This document shows, one piece after another, positions 1 to 8,651 of a DNA stretch of 64,000 nt; the stretch's first letter is position 1, and each line of letters opens with the position of its first letter. The notes below the pieces were generated by a model that had not been told where the DNA came from, did not search any database, and was given only the letters and a program-made list of their open reading frames with translations. The stretch comes from an uncultured Cellvibrio sp. (GTDB lineage: Bacteria; Pseudomonadota; Gammaproteobacteria; Pseudomonadales; Cellvibrionaceae). The position numbers and the translations under genes were made by a program. The stretch is from contig CAMLKG010000006.1 in NCBI GenBank assembly GCA_946480695.1, positions 1 to 64,000 on the forward strand. The letters are read 5' to 3'.

Positions 1-2
1 AT

Positions 3-188
3 TCATTATCTGCAGTAAGGATGCTTTCAAAAATTAACTTGATATACGACGTTAATTTTTCACTAAAATCCTTATTTTCTGATGCGACTATACTGGGAGT
101 TGCTAATTTGATAGCGGCATGGGATTTAAATAAATCCAATTTTTCGCGGCTACAGAATGACGAATTGGCTGTTGAAGGATTTTTTTGA
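3..188 (+). CDS. 3' end of an upstream NRPS: C-terminal half of a carrier (PCP) domain
   Basis: One frame stays open from the window edge to a TGA at 186-188 and encodes about 61 residues. They read like the second half of a peptidyl carrier domain: a SLSAVRM stretch where the post-phosphopantetheine helix (usually SLLATRL) lies, then NFSLKSLF and DATILGVANLI, matching the usual 'lplralFeaPTv..la' end of a PCP. The protein stops about 15 residues later with an acidic tail (NDELAVEGFF) and has no thioesterase. The upstream NRPS therefore hands its product to another protein, and the cluster extends to the left of the window. The short acidic C-terminus is the kind of tail that TubC-type docking domains bind; that link to the protein at 21743 is inference. 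Confidence 0.72.
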   Translation, partial: SLSAVRMLSKINLIYDVNFSLKSLFSDATILGVANLIAAWDLNKSNFSRLQNDELAVEGFF

Positions 189-325
189 GATAAATATCCA
201 TGTACATGGTGCGCAAACAAGTCCAATTTACGAATAATAAAATAACAAAAATGCCATAGTTATAAATATTAATTATCGGCTTCGCTTGTTATTCAATACT
301 GGCTGTAACTAACTTAGGATGGGAT

Positions 326-2743
326 GTGGGTGTGATTAGGCGATTTCCTTTATTTTTTCGATTTTTATTATTCGTTATTTTGCCATTATTAGTTGTCGTC
401 GCGTTTGCATACCTTCGTTTGGTATCAAGTATTACTCCAACTGTAGGTGATTTTCAGCTCCCCGGGCTAGGCTCGTCAGTACAAATAACGCATGACCAGT
501 ATGGTATCCCAAGTATTGTTGCAAACAACGACCACGATGCTTTTTTTGCTTTAGGGTACAAACATGCCAGCGATAGGTTATGGCAGTTGGAGATCCAGCG
601 TCGCCTTGCGCAAGGACGCCTGAGCGAAATTTTGGGGCCGGATGCATTGCCATCGGATATTTGGATGCGCACTTTGGGTTTAGGGGAAGCTGCAAAGCAA
701 TCAATGAAATACCTTAGCCCTGAAAGCCTTGACATTATTGCCGCCTACACAAATGGTATCAACGCCTGGATTGAGCATGCCCATTCGTTGCCGGTAGAAT
801 TTCAGGCATTTGGAATCAAACCTGAACCATGGAATATTCACGATACATTGAGTTGGCAAAAATTTTTTTCGCTCAGGCTCAATGGCAATATGTTTGATGA
901 AATGCGCCGCTATGTTCTACAGCAAAATTTTTCATCAAAGCAGATGAGTTATTTTTATCCCTTTGATCCAGTAGAGGCTCTTGGAAATAATACGAATTCG
1001 CATATTGCAAATTTAATTGCTTCTCGTAATACGATGAAATCCTTGGGGGTCGGACATAAATACGCGGGAAGTAATGCTTGGGTTGTTTCAGGAAAACACA
1101 CTCAATCTGGCAGTCCCATCATTGCAAACGATCCCCATCTTGGCCTGCAACTTCCAGGATTATGGTATGCAGCCAAGCTCAAAGGAGATAAGTTGGATGT
1201 CGCAGGGATGACACTGGTGGGATTGCCTGTGGTCGTTTTCGGCCAAAACGCAAATATTGCCTGGGGAGGGACGAATTTAATGTCTGACCAGCAAGATTTA
1301 TTTGTTGAAAAAACTTCATCTGATCATCCAAATCAATATTTGAATGCCGGTGAATGGAAATCTTTTAACAGTCGTCGTGAAACAATAAATATCAGCGCAC
1401 GTTTTCCATCAGCGCTACGGGATCCGTTAAAGCCCATTGAAATAGTAGTCAGGCAGACAGATCGAGGCCCGGTTATCAGTGACGCCCGATCAATCGGTGA
1501 CGACGTAATTAGTTTGCGTTGGGCTGCGCTTGATTCAGAGGATATTACACTTGAAAGTTTCATCAAGCTCCAATATGCCAGAGATTGGTCTGAGTTTCGC
1601 AGTGCATTGTCAATTCTGAAAGCCCCGGGACTTAATTTTGTGTATGCAGATCGACTAGGTAATATTGGATACCAAGCTGCTGGGATGATGCCAAAGCGTG
1701 GTGTAGGTATCGGCATTTTGCCCCAAGGCGCATCCCCGGATTCTGATTGGCAGGGATACCATGACTTTGAACAACTTCCTTCCATATTCAACCCGGAGAA
1801 AGGCTTTATTGTAACGGCGAATGAAAAATTGAATCATAGAGAAAATATCATTATTTCTTATGATTGGGCACCTTCTGCTCGCCATGACAGGATTACAGAT
1901 TTGCTGAATCAATTTCTTGAATCGCATAAGTTGATGACCGTTGATGATATGCGAGTCCTTCAAAAAGACACCAAGGATTTAAGTTCATTAGCCTTGTTGC
2001 CTTACTTGAAGAGCGTTGAATCCAATTCGGCCCGGAGTAAGGCGGTTATGGACCAGCTTGAGAAATGGAATGGAGATTTTAATCCTGATTCAGTAGGGGC
2101 TACTTTATTTGTCACATGGAGTCATTATCTGGAACAGGAAATATTCGCTGATGTATTGAAATATAGTTGGCAACGCCCCGAAATTGAAGAAACGCTTGCC
2201 TCCAGTATTGAGGAATTAACATGGCCACAATTAGCACGCGTCTTGGAGTCAAATGATCATGGCTGGTGCAAAAAAAATCAATCTCAACCGTGTTTGCAGG
2301 AATTGCATATAAGCCTTGATAAGGCTTTGAGGGAATTGGAGAAAATTACCGGTACGAGCAACATGGAGCAGTGGCAATGGAAAAATGTCCATCATGCAGA
2401 ACTGCGCCATCATCCATTTGGAAGGGTTAAAGGGCTTGAAAGTTTTTTTAAACGTACTTCGCACTTCGGTGGCTCACCTAACAGTATAAATGCAGCAAAT
2501 ATTGAGTTTGATTTGATTGAAGGGTTCACTCAGGATTTTGGTGCGGGCTTTAGGCAAATTTTTGAGCTTGATGATAGTAGAAGTCACTGGTATATGCTCA
2601 GTACAGGCCAGTCAGGGAATATCATGAGCCCTCATTTTGATGACATGATTGATCCCTTTGCCCAAGGCCATTTGGCAAATTTCCCGATAGCGACTCAAGC
2701 GCGGGATACGCTTCATCTAGTTCCTGCAGCAGGGAAGAAATAA
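326..2743 (+). CDS. Penicillin acylase family protein (periplasmic Ntn hydrolase), probable prodrug maturase
   Basis: This 805-residue protein starts at a GTG with an AGGAT ribosome site five bases upstream. Residues 8-32 form a hydrophobic signal/anchor segment, placing the enzyme in the periplasm. It follows the penicillin amidase plan: an alpha region (DQYGIPSIVA, ALGYKHASDRLWQLE), a spacer, and a beta chain beginning at a GSNAW motif with the putative N-terminal nucleophile Ser249. Further family motifs are NDPHLGLQLPGLWY and GRVKGLESFF near the C-terminus. Family members self-cleave before the Ser and hydrolyse amide bonds of acyl groups. It sits in the NRPS cluster and overlaps the exporter gene by one base. 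By analogy with PvdQ in pyoverdine maturation, it is likely to remove a fatty-acyl group from an exported precursor. A quorum-quenching or resistance role is less likely given the context. Confidence 0.88.
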   Translation: MGVIRRFPLFFRFLLFVILPLLVVVAFAYLRLVSSITPTVGDFQLPGLGSSVQITHDQYGIPSIVANNDHDAFFALGYKHASDRLWQLEIQRRLAQGRLSEILGPDALPSDIWMRTLGLGEAAKQSMKYLSPESLDIIAAYTNGINAWIEHAHSLPVEFQAFGIKPEPWNIHDTLSWQKFFSLRLNGNMFDEMRRYVLQQNFSSKQMSYFYPFDPVEALGNNTNSHIANLIASRNTMKSLGVGHKYAGSNAWVVSGKHTQSGSPIIANDPHLGLQLPGLWYAAKLKGDKLDVAGMTLVGLPVVVFGQNANIAWGGTNLMSDQQDLFVEKTSSDHPNQYLNAGEWKSFNSRRETINISARFPSALRDPLKPIEIVVRQTDRGPVISDARSIGDDVISLRWAALDSEDITLESFIKLQYARDWSEFRSALSILKAPGLNFVYADRLGNIGYQAAGMMPKRGVGIGILPQGASPDSDWQGYHDFEQLPSIFNPEKGFIVTANEKLNHRENIIISYDWAPSARHDRITDLLNQFLESHKLMTVDDMRVLQKDTKDLSSLALLPYLKSVESNSARSKAVMDQLEKWNGDFNPDSVGATLFVTWSHYLEQEIFADVLKYSWQRPEIEETLASSIEELTWPQLARVLESNDHGWCKKNQSQPCLQELHISLDKALRELEKITGTSNMEQWQWKNVHHAELRHHPFGRVKGLESFFKRTSHFGGSPNSINAANIEFDLIEGFTQDFGAGFRQIFELDDSRSHWYMLSTGQSGNIMSPHFDDMIDPFAQGHLANFPIATQARDTLHLVPAAGKK

Positions 2744-4461
2744 TGAATTTATTGCAACTTTTTACCAAATATTCCCCGAACAAAGTCTTTCTTGCCATAT
2801 TTATGGGGGCTCTTTCCGGGATAGCCTATTCCCTGTTGATTCCTGTACTTATGACGGCATTGACTCCCGCTGAAAATCGATTGCTATTAGAGAGCTCAGG
2901 TCCTTATCTTTTTTGGGGAATCGAAATAACGCACCCTCGTTTCGCTGTATTATTTTTAATTTTATGCATTTTAATTTTAGTTACCAGAACGGTGTCGCAA
3001 GTTCTGTTGGCCAGAATAAGTATGGATGTAACCAGTAGATTACGGCAGGGCTTATATAGACAAATATCAAATACATCTATTCCTTGCCTTGAAAAGAGTA
3101 ATGGCGGTCGGTTGATTCAAATTATGACTACTGATGTTCAAAATATTGTTTATGGTGCCGGCATTATTCCTGACATATTAGTTCAGTTATCAACAGTTCT
3201 AGGGTTGATGTGTTTTTTGTACTATCTCAATGAGGGCGTATTTGTTTTTGTTTTTTGCACTATTATTTTTGGAATTATTACTTTTCGCCTGCCTATCATT
3301 ATCGGTTCAAAATATTTTGAAAAATCCCGATACCATATGGATTTCCTGCAAGAGGGATTTCGCGGACTTGTGGAAGGGGCTAAAGAATTAAAATTGAATC
3401 AGGGTAAGCATGCGCATTTCATGGAGCATCAATTGTTGGCGCAAGAGCGCCATATAGTAAAACTCGAAAAAACAGCTTTTACCATTGTTCGTATTGCACG
3501 AAATTACGGTGATCTTATTTGTTTTTTCGCAATGGGATTTATCGGATTTGTGTACATTAATTACCGGGCTATATCAATAGTCGATCTGACCGGGGTTTTA
3601 ATGGTTCTGTTGTATATTACCAGCCCCCTTGCCTTCATTCTAAACGTTTTACCAGAGTTGGCTCGAGCTAAAATATCCTTGAACAGGGTACAAAACCTGT
3701 TCAAGGAACTGCCGGAAGAAGGAGCGGAAAAAAAATTACACGCGGTGCCTGCATGGCAGGTCATTAAATTGAAATCAATTTGTTATCGCCATATGGGTGA
3801 TGGGGCCAATATTAACGTGTTTGGTATAGGGCCCATTGATACATTCATAAATCGTGGTGAAATTACTTTTATCGTCGGTGGCAACGGGAGCGGGAAATCT
3901 ACCTTGTTAAAGGTCGTCAGCCTGCATTACCCAGCCGTCAGCGGCGAAATCAGTTTTGATGACATAGCAGTTACCTCTGAAAACATTAATAGTTATCGTG
4001 CGCAGATTGCATGTATTTACTCCGATTATTATCTTTTCAAACAATTGCATATCGATTATTCCAACGATGCAAAAGCTGAGGCACAGATAAATTATTATCT
4101 TGATGTGTTGGAATTAAAAGAAAAGGTGCAATTTCAAGATGGGCATTTTTCAACTTTGAAGTTATCGGATGGACAAAGAAGGCGTCTGGCTTTACTTGTA
4201 GCCTTTTTGGATGATAAGGAGCTCTATGTTTTCGATGAGTGGGCCGCTGATCAAGACCCACATTTCAAAAAAATATTTTATCTGGATATATTGCCAAATT
4301 TAAAGGCAAGAGGGAAATCTGTAGTTGCCATTTCTCACGACGATAGATATTTCCATGTTGCAGATAGGGTTTTGGTTATGGATGAGGGTAAACTTGTTGA
4401 AAATAAGAATGAACCTGCCAAAGAAAATCTATCTGCAGCATCCTTGTTTTCTTTTTCCTGA
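2743..4461 (+). CDS. Cyclic-peptide-type ABC exporter (PvdE/SyrD family, fused TM and ATPase)
   Basis: A 572-residue half-transporter. About six membrane segments occupy residues 15-310 and the nucleotide-binding domain follows. The Walker A motif GGNGSGKST is at 379-387, the signature is LSDGQRRR, and the Walker B/D-loop region reads FDEWAADQDP from about residue 497. That last motif is characteristic of the cyclic peptide exporter family that includes PvdE. These transporters move a nonribosomal peptide from cytoplasm to periplasm. The ATG overlaps the TAA of the acylase gene (TAATG), so the two are translationally coupled. This suggests that exporter and acylase act one after the other on the same molecule. 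Confidence 0.9.
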   Translation: MNLLQLFTKYSPNKVFLAIFMGALSGIAYSLLIPVLMTALTPAENRLLLESSGPYLFWGIEITHPRFAVLFLILCILILVTRTVSQVLLARISMDVTSRLRQGLYRQISNTSIPCLEKSNGGRLIQIMTTDVQNIVYGAGIIPDILVQLSTVLGLMCFLYYLNEGVFVFVFCTIIFGIITFRLPIIIGSKYFEKSRYHMDFLQEGFRGLVEGAKELKLNQGKHAHFMEHQLLAQERHIVKLEKTAFTIVRIARNYGDLICFFAMGFIGFVYINYRAISIVDLTGVLMVLLYITSPLAFILNVLPELARAKISLNRVQNLFKELPEEGAEKKLHAVPAWQVIKLKSICYRHMGDGANINVFGIGPIDTFINRGEITFIVGGNGSGKSTLLKVVSLHYPAVSGEISFDDIAVTSENINSYRAQIACIYSDYYLFKQLHIDYSNDAKAEAQINYYLDVLELKEKVQFQDGHFSTLKLSDGQRRRLALLVAFLDDKELYVFDEWAADQDPHFKKIFYLDILPNLKARGKSVVAISHDDRYFHVADRVLVMDEGKLVENKNEPAKENLSAASLFSFS

Positions 4462-4504
4462 TATTACAAGTTGATAAACATAATCCTGAATGTGATTTTG
4501 AAAT

Positions 4505-5293
4505 ATGAATTCGATTTTATTTGTACCGCAAAAAAGACCCAATGCGAAATTTCGGTTGATATGTTTTCCCTATGCGGGCGGAAGTGCTGCAGCCTATTCT
4601 TCATGGATAAGTAGTTTACATCCTGAGGTTGAGGTGGTGCTGATTCAATTGCCTGGCAGAGGAGTGAGAATTGCAGATACTCTTTATACGCGTATGGATG
4701 AAGTAGTAAAAGATATTTATACCGCGCTGGTGGATATTCTATCCAAACCGTTTATTTTTTTTGGTCACAGCATGGGGGCTCGCATAGCCTATGAAGTGGC
4801 ACTAATGCTTTATAGGCACGAAAATGTATTGCCTGTGCATTTTATCGCATCAGGTAGCTCGGCACCTTTTGTAAAGTCAAAAAAAAATCCTACTTATCAT
4901 CTTCCGGATGCAGAATTTTTAGATCGTTTGCGTGAGTTAAATGGCACTCCCGAGGAAGTGCTGAATAATCACGAGCTAATGCAGCTCATGTTGCCGGTGT
5001 TGCGTGCCGATTTTAAAATTGTTGAAACCTATTTAAATCCATCGAAGATGAAGATACCTACGCAGGTTAGTATCTTTGCCGGCAAAAAAGATGATATTGA
5101 AACAGTAGATATTGAGGCATGGGAAGAAGTGTTTAAGTTGAGATTCGGATCCTATTGGTTTGATGGGGGGCATTTTTTTATTCATGAAAATAATGTGGTG
5201 GTTATCAGAGAGTTAAATGCCATTGTTGCTCATCACGTAAGTAAAATGCGTTTTGTAGAGCCTGCCAAGTCATTATTAATAGATTGCCTCTAG
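4505..5293 (+). CDS. Type II thioesterase of the NRPS/PKS cluster
   Basis: A 262-residue alpha/beta hydrolase of the GrsT/external thioesterase family. The N-terminus has the family's FPYAGGSAAAYSSW stretch, the nucleophile elbow is FFGHSMGARIAYE, and the catalytic His lies in GGHFFIHEN near residue 222. Such enzymes clear mis-primed or stalled acyl groups from carrier domains. Neither assembly-line protein complete in this window ends in a TE or reductase domain, so this stand-alone enzyme may also help release product; that is inference. It lies 43 bases after the exporter gene on the same strand. Confidence 0.9.
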   Translation: MNSILFVPQKRPNAKFRLICFPYAGGSAAAYSSWISSLHPEVEVVLIQLPGRGVRIADTLYTRMDEVVKDIYTALVDILSKPFIFFGHSMGARIAYEVALMLYRHENVLPVHFIASGSSAPFVKSKKNPTYHLPDAEFLDRLRELNGTPEEVLNNHELMQLMLPVLRADFKIVETYLNPSKMKIPTQVSIFAGKKDDIETVDIEAWEEVFKLRFGSYWFDGGHFFIHENNVVVIRELNAIVAHHVSKMRFVEPAKSLLIDCL

Positions 5294-5444
5294 TAAACAA
5301 AGTCACATATTTCATGTGGTAGTTTTGATCTTCCGAACAGTATTTTCACCATCGGGATTTTTATGTTGTCGTTGTGGCAACGAGTTATAAAATAATCAGC
5401 CCTTCTTTGTGCTGCAGGTGTATTACCGCTGTCAAGGAAATTAC

Positions 5445-8400
5445 ATGGAACAAACAGGAATGAATAATGCACTTTCAGAAAGGTTAAGCTTGTCGCTCGT
5501 GCAACAAGATGTTTTTTATGACCAGCTGCATTCAATTGATAGTCCAAAATATAATATTGGTGGCTACGTTCATTTGAATGGAATAGATGAAGAAAAAATC
5601 AAGCAAGCGCATACATTGGTGTTGACGAACAATCGTATGTTTAGAATGCGTTTAGTTAATGATCTGGATGGTGTTTTCGTTTGCCTGAGTCCGGATATTG
5701 ATACGTATTTGCAAGTTATTGATATGTCGGCTGAGAAGGATCCCCATATCTCGGCATCGAAGTGGATTGACACTATTTTTAGCCGACCTTTTGATTTGTA
5801 TAGTGAAAAGTTATTTTTTGCTTTTCTATTAAAGATTTCTAATTCTGAATATTTTTATGTAGGCATTGCCCATCATTTGGTGATCGATGGATGGGGGTTT
5901 GCAAATTGGGCCAGGCAGCTTGGCGATTATTATTCAAATAATACCCCGGAAGTAGAATCTGAAGCCCATTTTTTAACATATTACACACAGGATTTTTCTT
6001 ATCTGCAAAGTGAGCGGTATCTAAACGATAAGAACTTTTGGAGCGATTATTTAAACAATCACACGACGCGAAATTTTTCTGCAAACCGTTCTGTGAAGGT
6101 GGGTGAGAGTTGTAGCCAAAGGCTCTGCTTTGATGTTGATACCGGATTGTATAATGCGGTTCTAGCCTCATCAGATATTTTAAGAAGAAATGAGCATAGT
6201 CTTTTTTTTGCACTTGTTGCGGCCTATTTTAGTCGTATAACTCAGCGCGGTATTATCAATATTGGGGTGCCTGTCCATAACCGTAAAGGTGCAGAAAATA
6301 AAAGGTTCATAGGTCTATTTACTAGCATGAGTCCTGTGCAAATAGAGGTGCAGGACCAATGGTCTTTTGTTGATCTTGTTGAGAAAATCAAACAGGAACA
6401 AGCTAAGGTATATCGCCATCAAAAATATCCTATCGGCCATATGGTACGTGATCTCGGACCTGCGGCAAGAGCGGGTCTGTTTGAAATAGGTGTTAATTAT
6501 TTAAAACTGGACAATAAGTTTATATACGGTGATACCACTGCAAAAATTTGTTATGTGGAAAATAATTACCAGACAACACCTTTTAATTTGACAGTGTGGA
6601 GTAATGGTGAAGCCGAGCCGCTGCAGCTTCAAATTGATTTTAGTTTGCAACATTTCAACGCTGAGGAAATTAACCTTATTGGTGCCCGACTGCAGTGGTT
6701 GCTTTTGCAAATAGCACAAAATCCTGACGTGAAAATTGGCTCTTTGGATTTAATTTCCAGAGAAGAAAAGGAATTTATTTGGCCTGCGCCAGATGTTGTT
6801 GATGTAATTAAGGAAGAAGTTCCTTTTATCCAGCTTTTTGAAGAGCAAGTTGTTGCGCAACCAGATAAATTGGCACTGAGCTGGAGAACTGAAACATTCA
6901 GTTATCGGCAACTTAACCAACAGGCTGCTGCTCTGGCCGATAAGCTGGGCCATATAGGTATTGGGACTGGTCATTTGGTTGGGCTCCTACTGGATCGGCG
7001 TCCGGAGATGGTCATTGCGATCCTGGCATTACATAAATTGGGCGCTGCTTATTTGCCACTTGACCCGTCTTATCCAACCGGGCGACTGGGTTTTATGGTT
7101 GAAGACAGCAAATGTCGGCTCCTCTTAACCACTAGTCATTTTTCAGAGCTGGCCAATGTCTTGGGAATTGACATTCTAACTGTCGATGACTGTGCAACTC
7201 GAACAACTGATCGACAATTACATCGTTTATTCAGTAACGCGGCGGCACCTCAGCAATTGGCTTATGTAATTTATACCTCCGGTTCAACTGGTAAACCGAA
7301 GGGGGTAATGGTTTCCCAGCGCGCACTTAGCAATTTCTTGCAATCCATGAAAGTTAAACCCGGCTTTGGGCCTGATGATTGTTTACTTGCGGTAACCCCA
7401 TTCAGTTTTGATATTTCAATTTTGGAATTACTTTTACCGCTTCTTAGTGGCGGAAGCGTACGTTTATTCCACACCGCGTTGACACATGATGTTCAGGGCT
7501 TTATCCAGGATTTGGATACGCAATCCATATCTATGCTACAGATGACACCGAGTGCCTGGAAAATTCTACTCGGCGCAGGATGGAAAGGCTCGCCCAATCT
7601 CACTGCGTTGGCTGGTGGTGAAGCCTTACCGATACATTTGGCTGGTAATTTGGTACCAAAGGTTAAATCGCTTTGGAATATGTATGGGCCGACTGAAACA
7701 ACAATCTGGTCTAGCTGTAGCCAGGTGCGTCTGCCCATGGAAATCAACAGTATTGGAAAACCGATTGCGAATACGCAAATGCTGATTATGGATGCGCATA
7801 ACAGGCCGCTACCTATGGGTGTATTTGGAATGCTGTGCATTGGCGGAAAAGGTCTTGCGGAGGGTTACTTGTTTCGGCCTGAGCTTACCGAAGAACGTTT
7901 TACAAATGTTCTGGGCCAACGCTGGTATCAAACCGGAGATATCGCCCGATTATTACCTAACGGTGAGTTTGAGTTTCAGGGCCGCGCTGATCATCAAATC
8001 AAAATGAATGGTTACCGGATTGAACTGGGCGAGATCGAGGGAGTGCTAAGTCGTCAATCCAATATTATTGATAACGCAGTGCTTATAAAAACCTTGGCAG
8101 GTGGTCGCCAAACACTCTGTGCTTATTACCAATGCCATGGCGATATTAATGAGTTGGAGTTGAAGGCGGCACTGGCTGTAGATTTGCCGTCCTATATGTT
8201 GCCCTCGGTGTATATAAGGGTCGATAAATTCCCGCGCACACCCAGTGGTAAAACAGATCTTAACGCCTTGCCTGAGCCTGAATTTAACGTTGATGAAGAA
8301 TCGGTTCAAATATCCCAAAATCATGATGAGCTTACGCTGACTTTGCTCGGTATGGTGAAAGCCCATCTGCACATCTCCCGTTTGACACCTGGCGATAATT

Positions 8401-8651
8401 TTTTCGATGTAGGAGCAAGCTCTATTGATGTCATGGATATGGCAACACGTTTGAATAGGGAGTTGGGGTTAACGTTATCGGTGATTGATATGTTTGCTCA
8501 TCCGTCAATTCAGGCTCTGGTTAAATTTATTCAGGGGAAATCCTCTGAGCAATCACTGCTTCACAAGATGAAACGCCAGGAAGCTGCCCAAGCTGGCAAA
8601 TCACGTTTAAACAATAGATTAAATGCAAGGAAACTATTAGATGAAGTCTAA
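5445..8651 (+). CDS. NRPS module C-A-PCP, adenylation domain predicted to load glycine
   Basis: The chosen start is the ATG at 5445, preceded by AAGGAAA; an upstream GTG at 5409 has no good ribosome site. The product is 1068 residues. The condensation domain (about 10-440) has HHLVIDG with the first His at 143. The adenylation domain (about 460-945) has A3 YTSGSTGKPKG at 610, A5 NMYGPTETT around Y747, A7 YQTGD, A8 GRADHQIKMNGYRIELGE and A10 PSGK at 933-936. Reading the ten pocket positions by hand against GrsA gives D-I-L-Q-L-G-M-I-W-K, one residue from the classic Gly code DILQLGLIWK. The carrier domain has Ser993 in VGASSID. The 'SPKYNIGGYVHLNG' opening of the C domain resembles starter-type C domains, which acylate the first amino acid; this is tentative. 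The gene overlaps the PKS gene by 11 bases. Confidence 0.92.
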   Translation: MEQTGMNNALSERLSLSLVQQDVFYDQLHSIDSPKYNIGGYVHLNGIDEEKIKQAHTLVLTNNRMFRMRLVNDLDGVFVCLSPDIDTYLQVIDMSAEKDPHISASKWIDTIFSRPFDLYSEKLFFAFLLKISNSEYFYVGIAHHLVIDGWGFANWARQLGDYYSNNTPEVESEAHFLTYYTQDFSYLQSERYLNDKNFWSDYLNNHTTRNFSANRSVKVGESCSQRLCFDVDTGLYNAVLASSDILRRNEHSLFFALVAAYFSRITQRGIINIGVPVHNRKGAENKRFIGLFTSMSPVQIEVQDQWSFVDLVEKIKQEQAKVYRHQKYPIGHMVRDLGPAARAGLFEIGVNYLKLDNKFIYGDTTAKICYVENNYQTTPFNLTVWSNGEAEPLQLQIDFSLQHFNAEEINLIGARLQWLLLQIAQNPDVKIGSLDLISREEKEFIWPAPDVVDVIKEEVPFIQLFEEQVVAQPDKLALSWRTETFSYRQLNQQAAALADKLGHIGIGTGHLVGLLLDRRPEMVIAILALHKLGAAYLPLDPSYPTGRLGFMVEDSKCRLLLTTSHFSELANVLGIDILTVDDCATRTTDRQLHRLFSNAAAPQQLAYVIYTSGSTGKPKGVMVSQRALSNFLQSMKVKPGFGPDDCLLAVTPFSFDISILELLLPLLSGGSVRLFHTALTHDVQGFIQDLDTQSISMLQMTPSAWKILLGAGWKGSPNLTALAGGEALPIHLAGNLVPKVKSLWNMYGPTETTIWSSCSQVRLPMEINSIGKPIANTQMLIMDAHNRPLPMGVFGMLCIGGKGLAEGYLFRPELTEERFTNVLGQRWYQTGDIARLLPNGEFEFQGRADHQIKMNGYRIELGEIEGVLSRQSNIIDNAVLIKTLAGGRQTLCAYYQCHGDINELELKAALAVDLPSYMLPSVYIRVDKFPRTPSGKTDLNALPEPEFNVDEESVQISQNHDELTLTLLGMVKAHLHISRLTPGDNFFDVGASSIDVMDMATRLNRELGLTLSVIDMFAHPSIQALVKFIQGKSSEQSLLHKMKRQEAAQAGKSRLNNRLNARKLLDEV

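Noticed and set aside
326..2743. Acyl-homoserine-lactone acylase for quorum quenching
   Set aside because: The fold is shared, but the one-base overlap with a PvdE-type exporter and position inside an NRPS cluster favour product maturation.
4505..5293. An integrated release thioesterase of the assembly line
   Set aside because: It is a free-standing protein with the type II N-terminal pattern and is not fused to a carrier domain.
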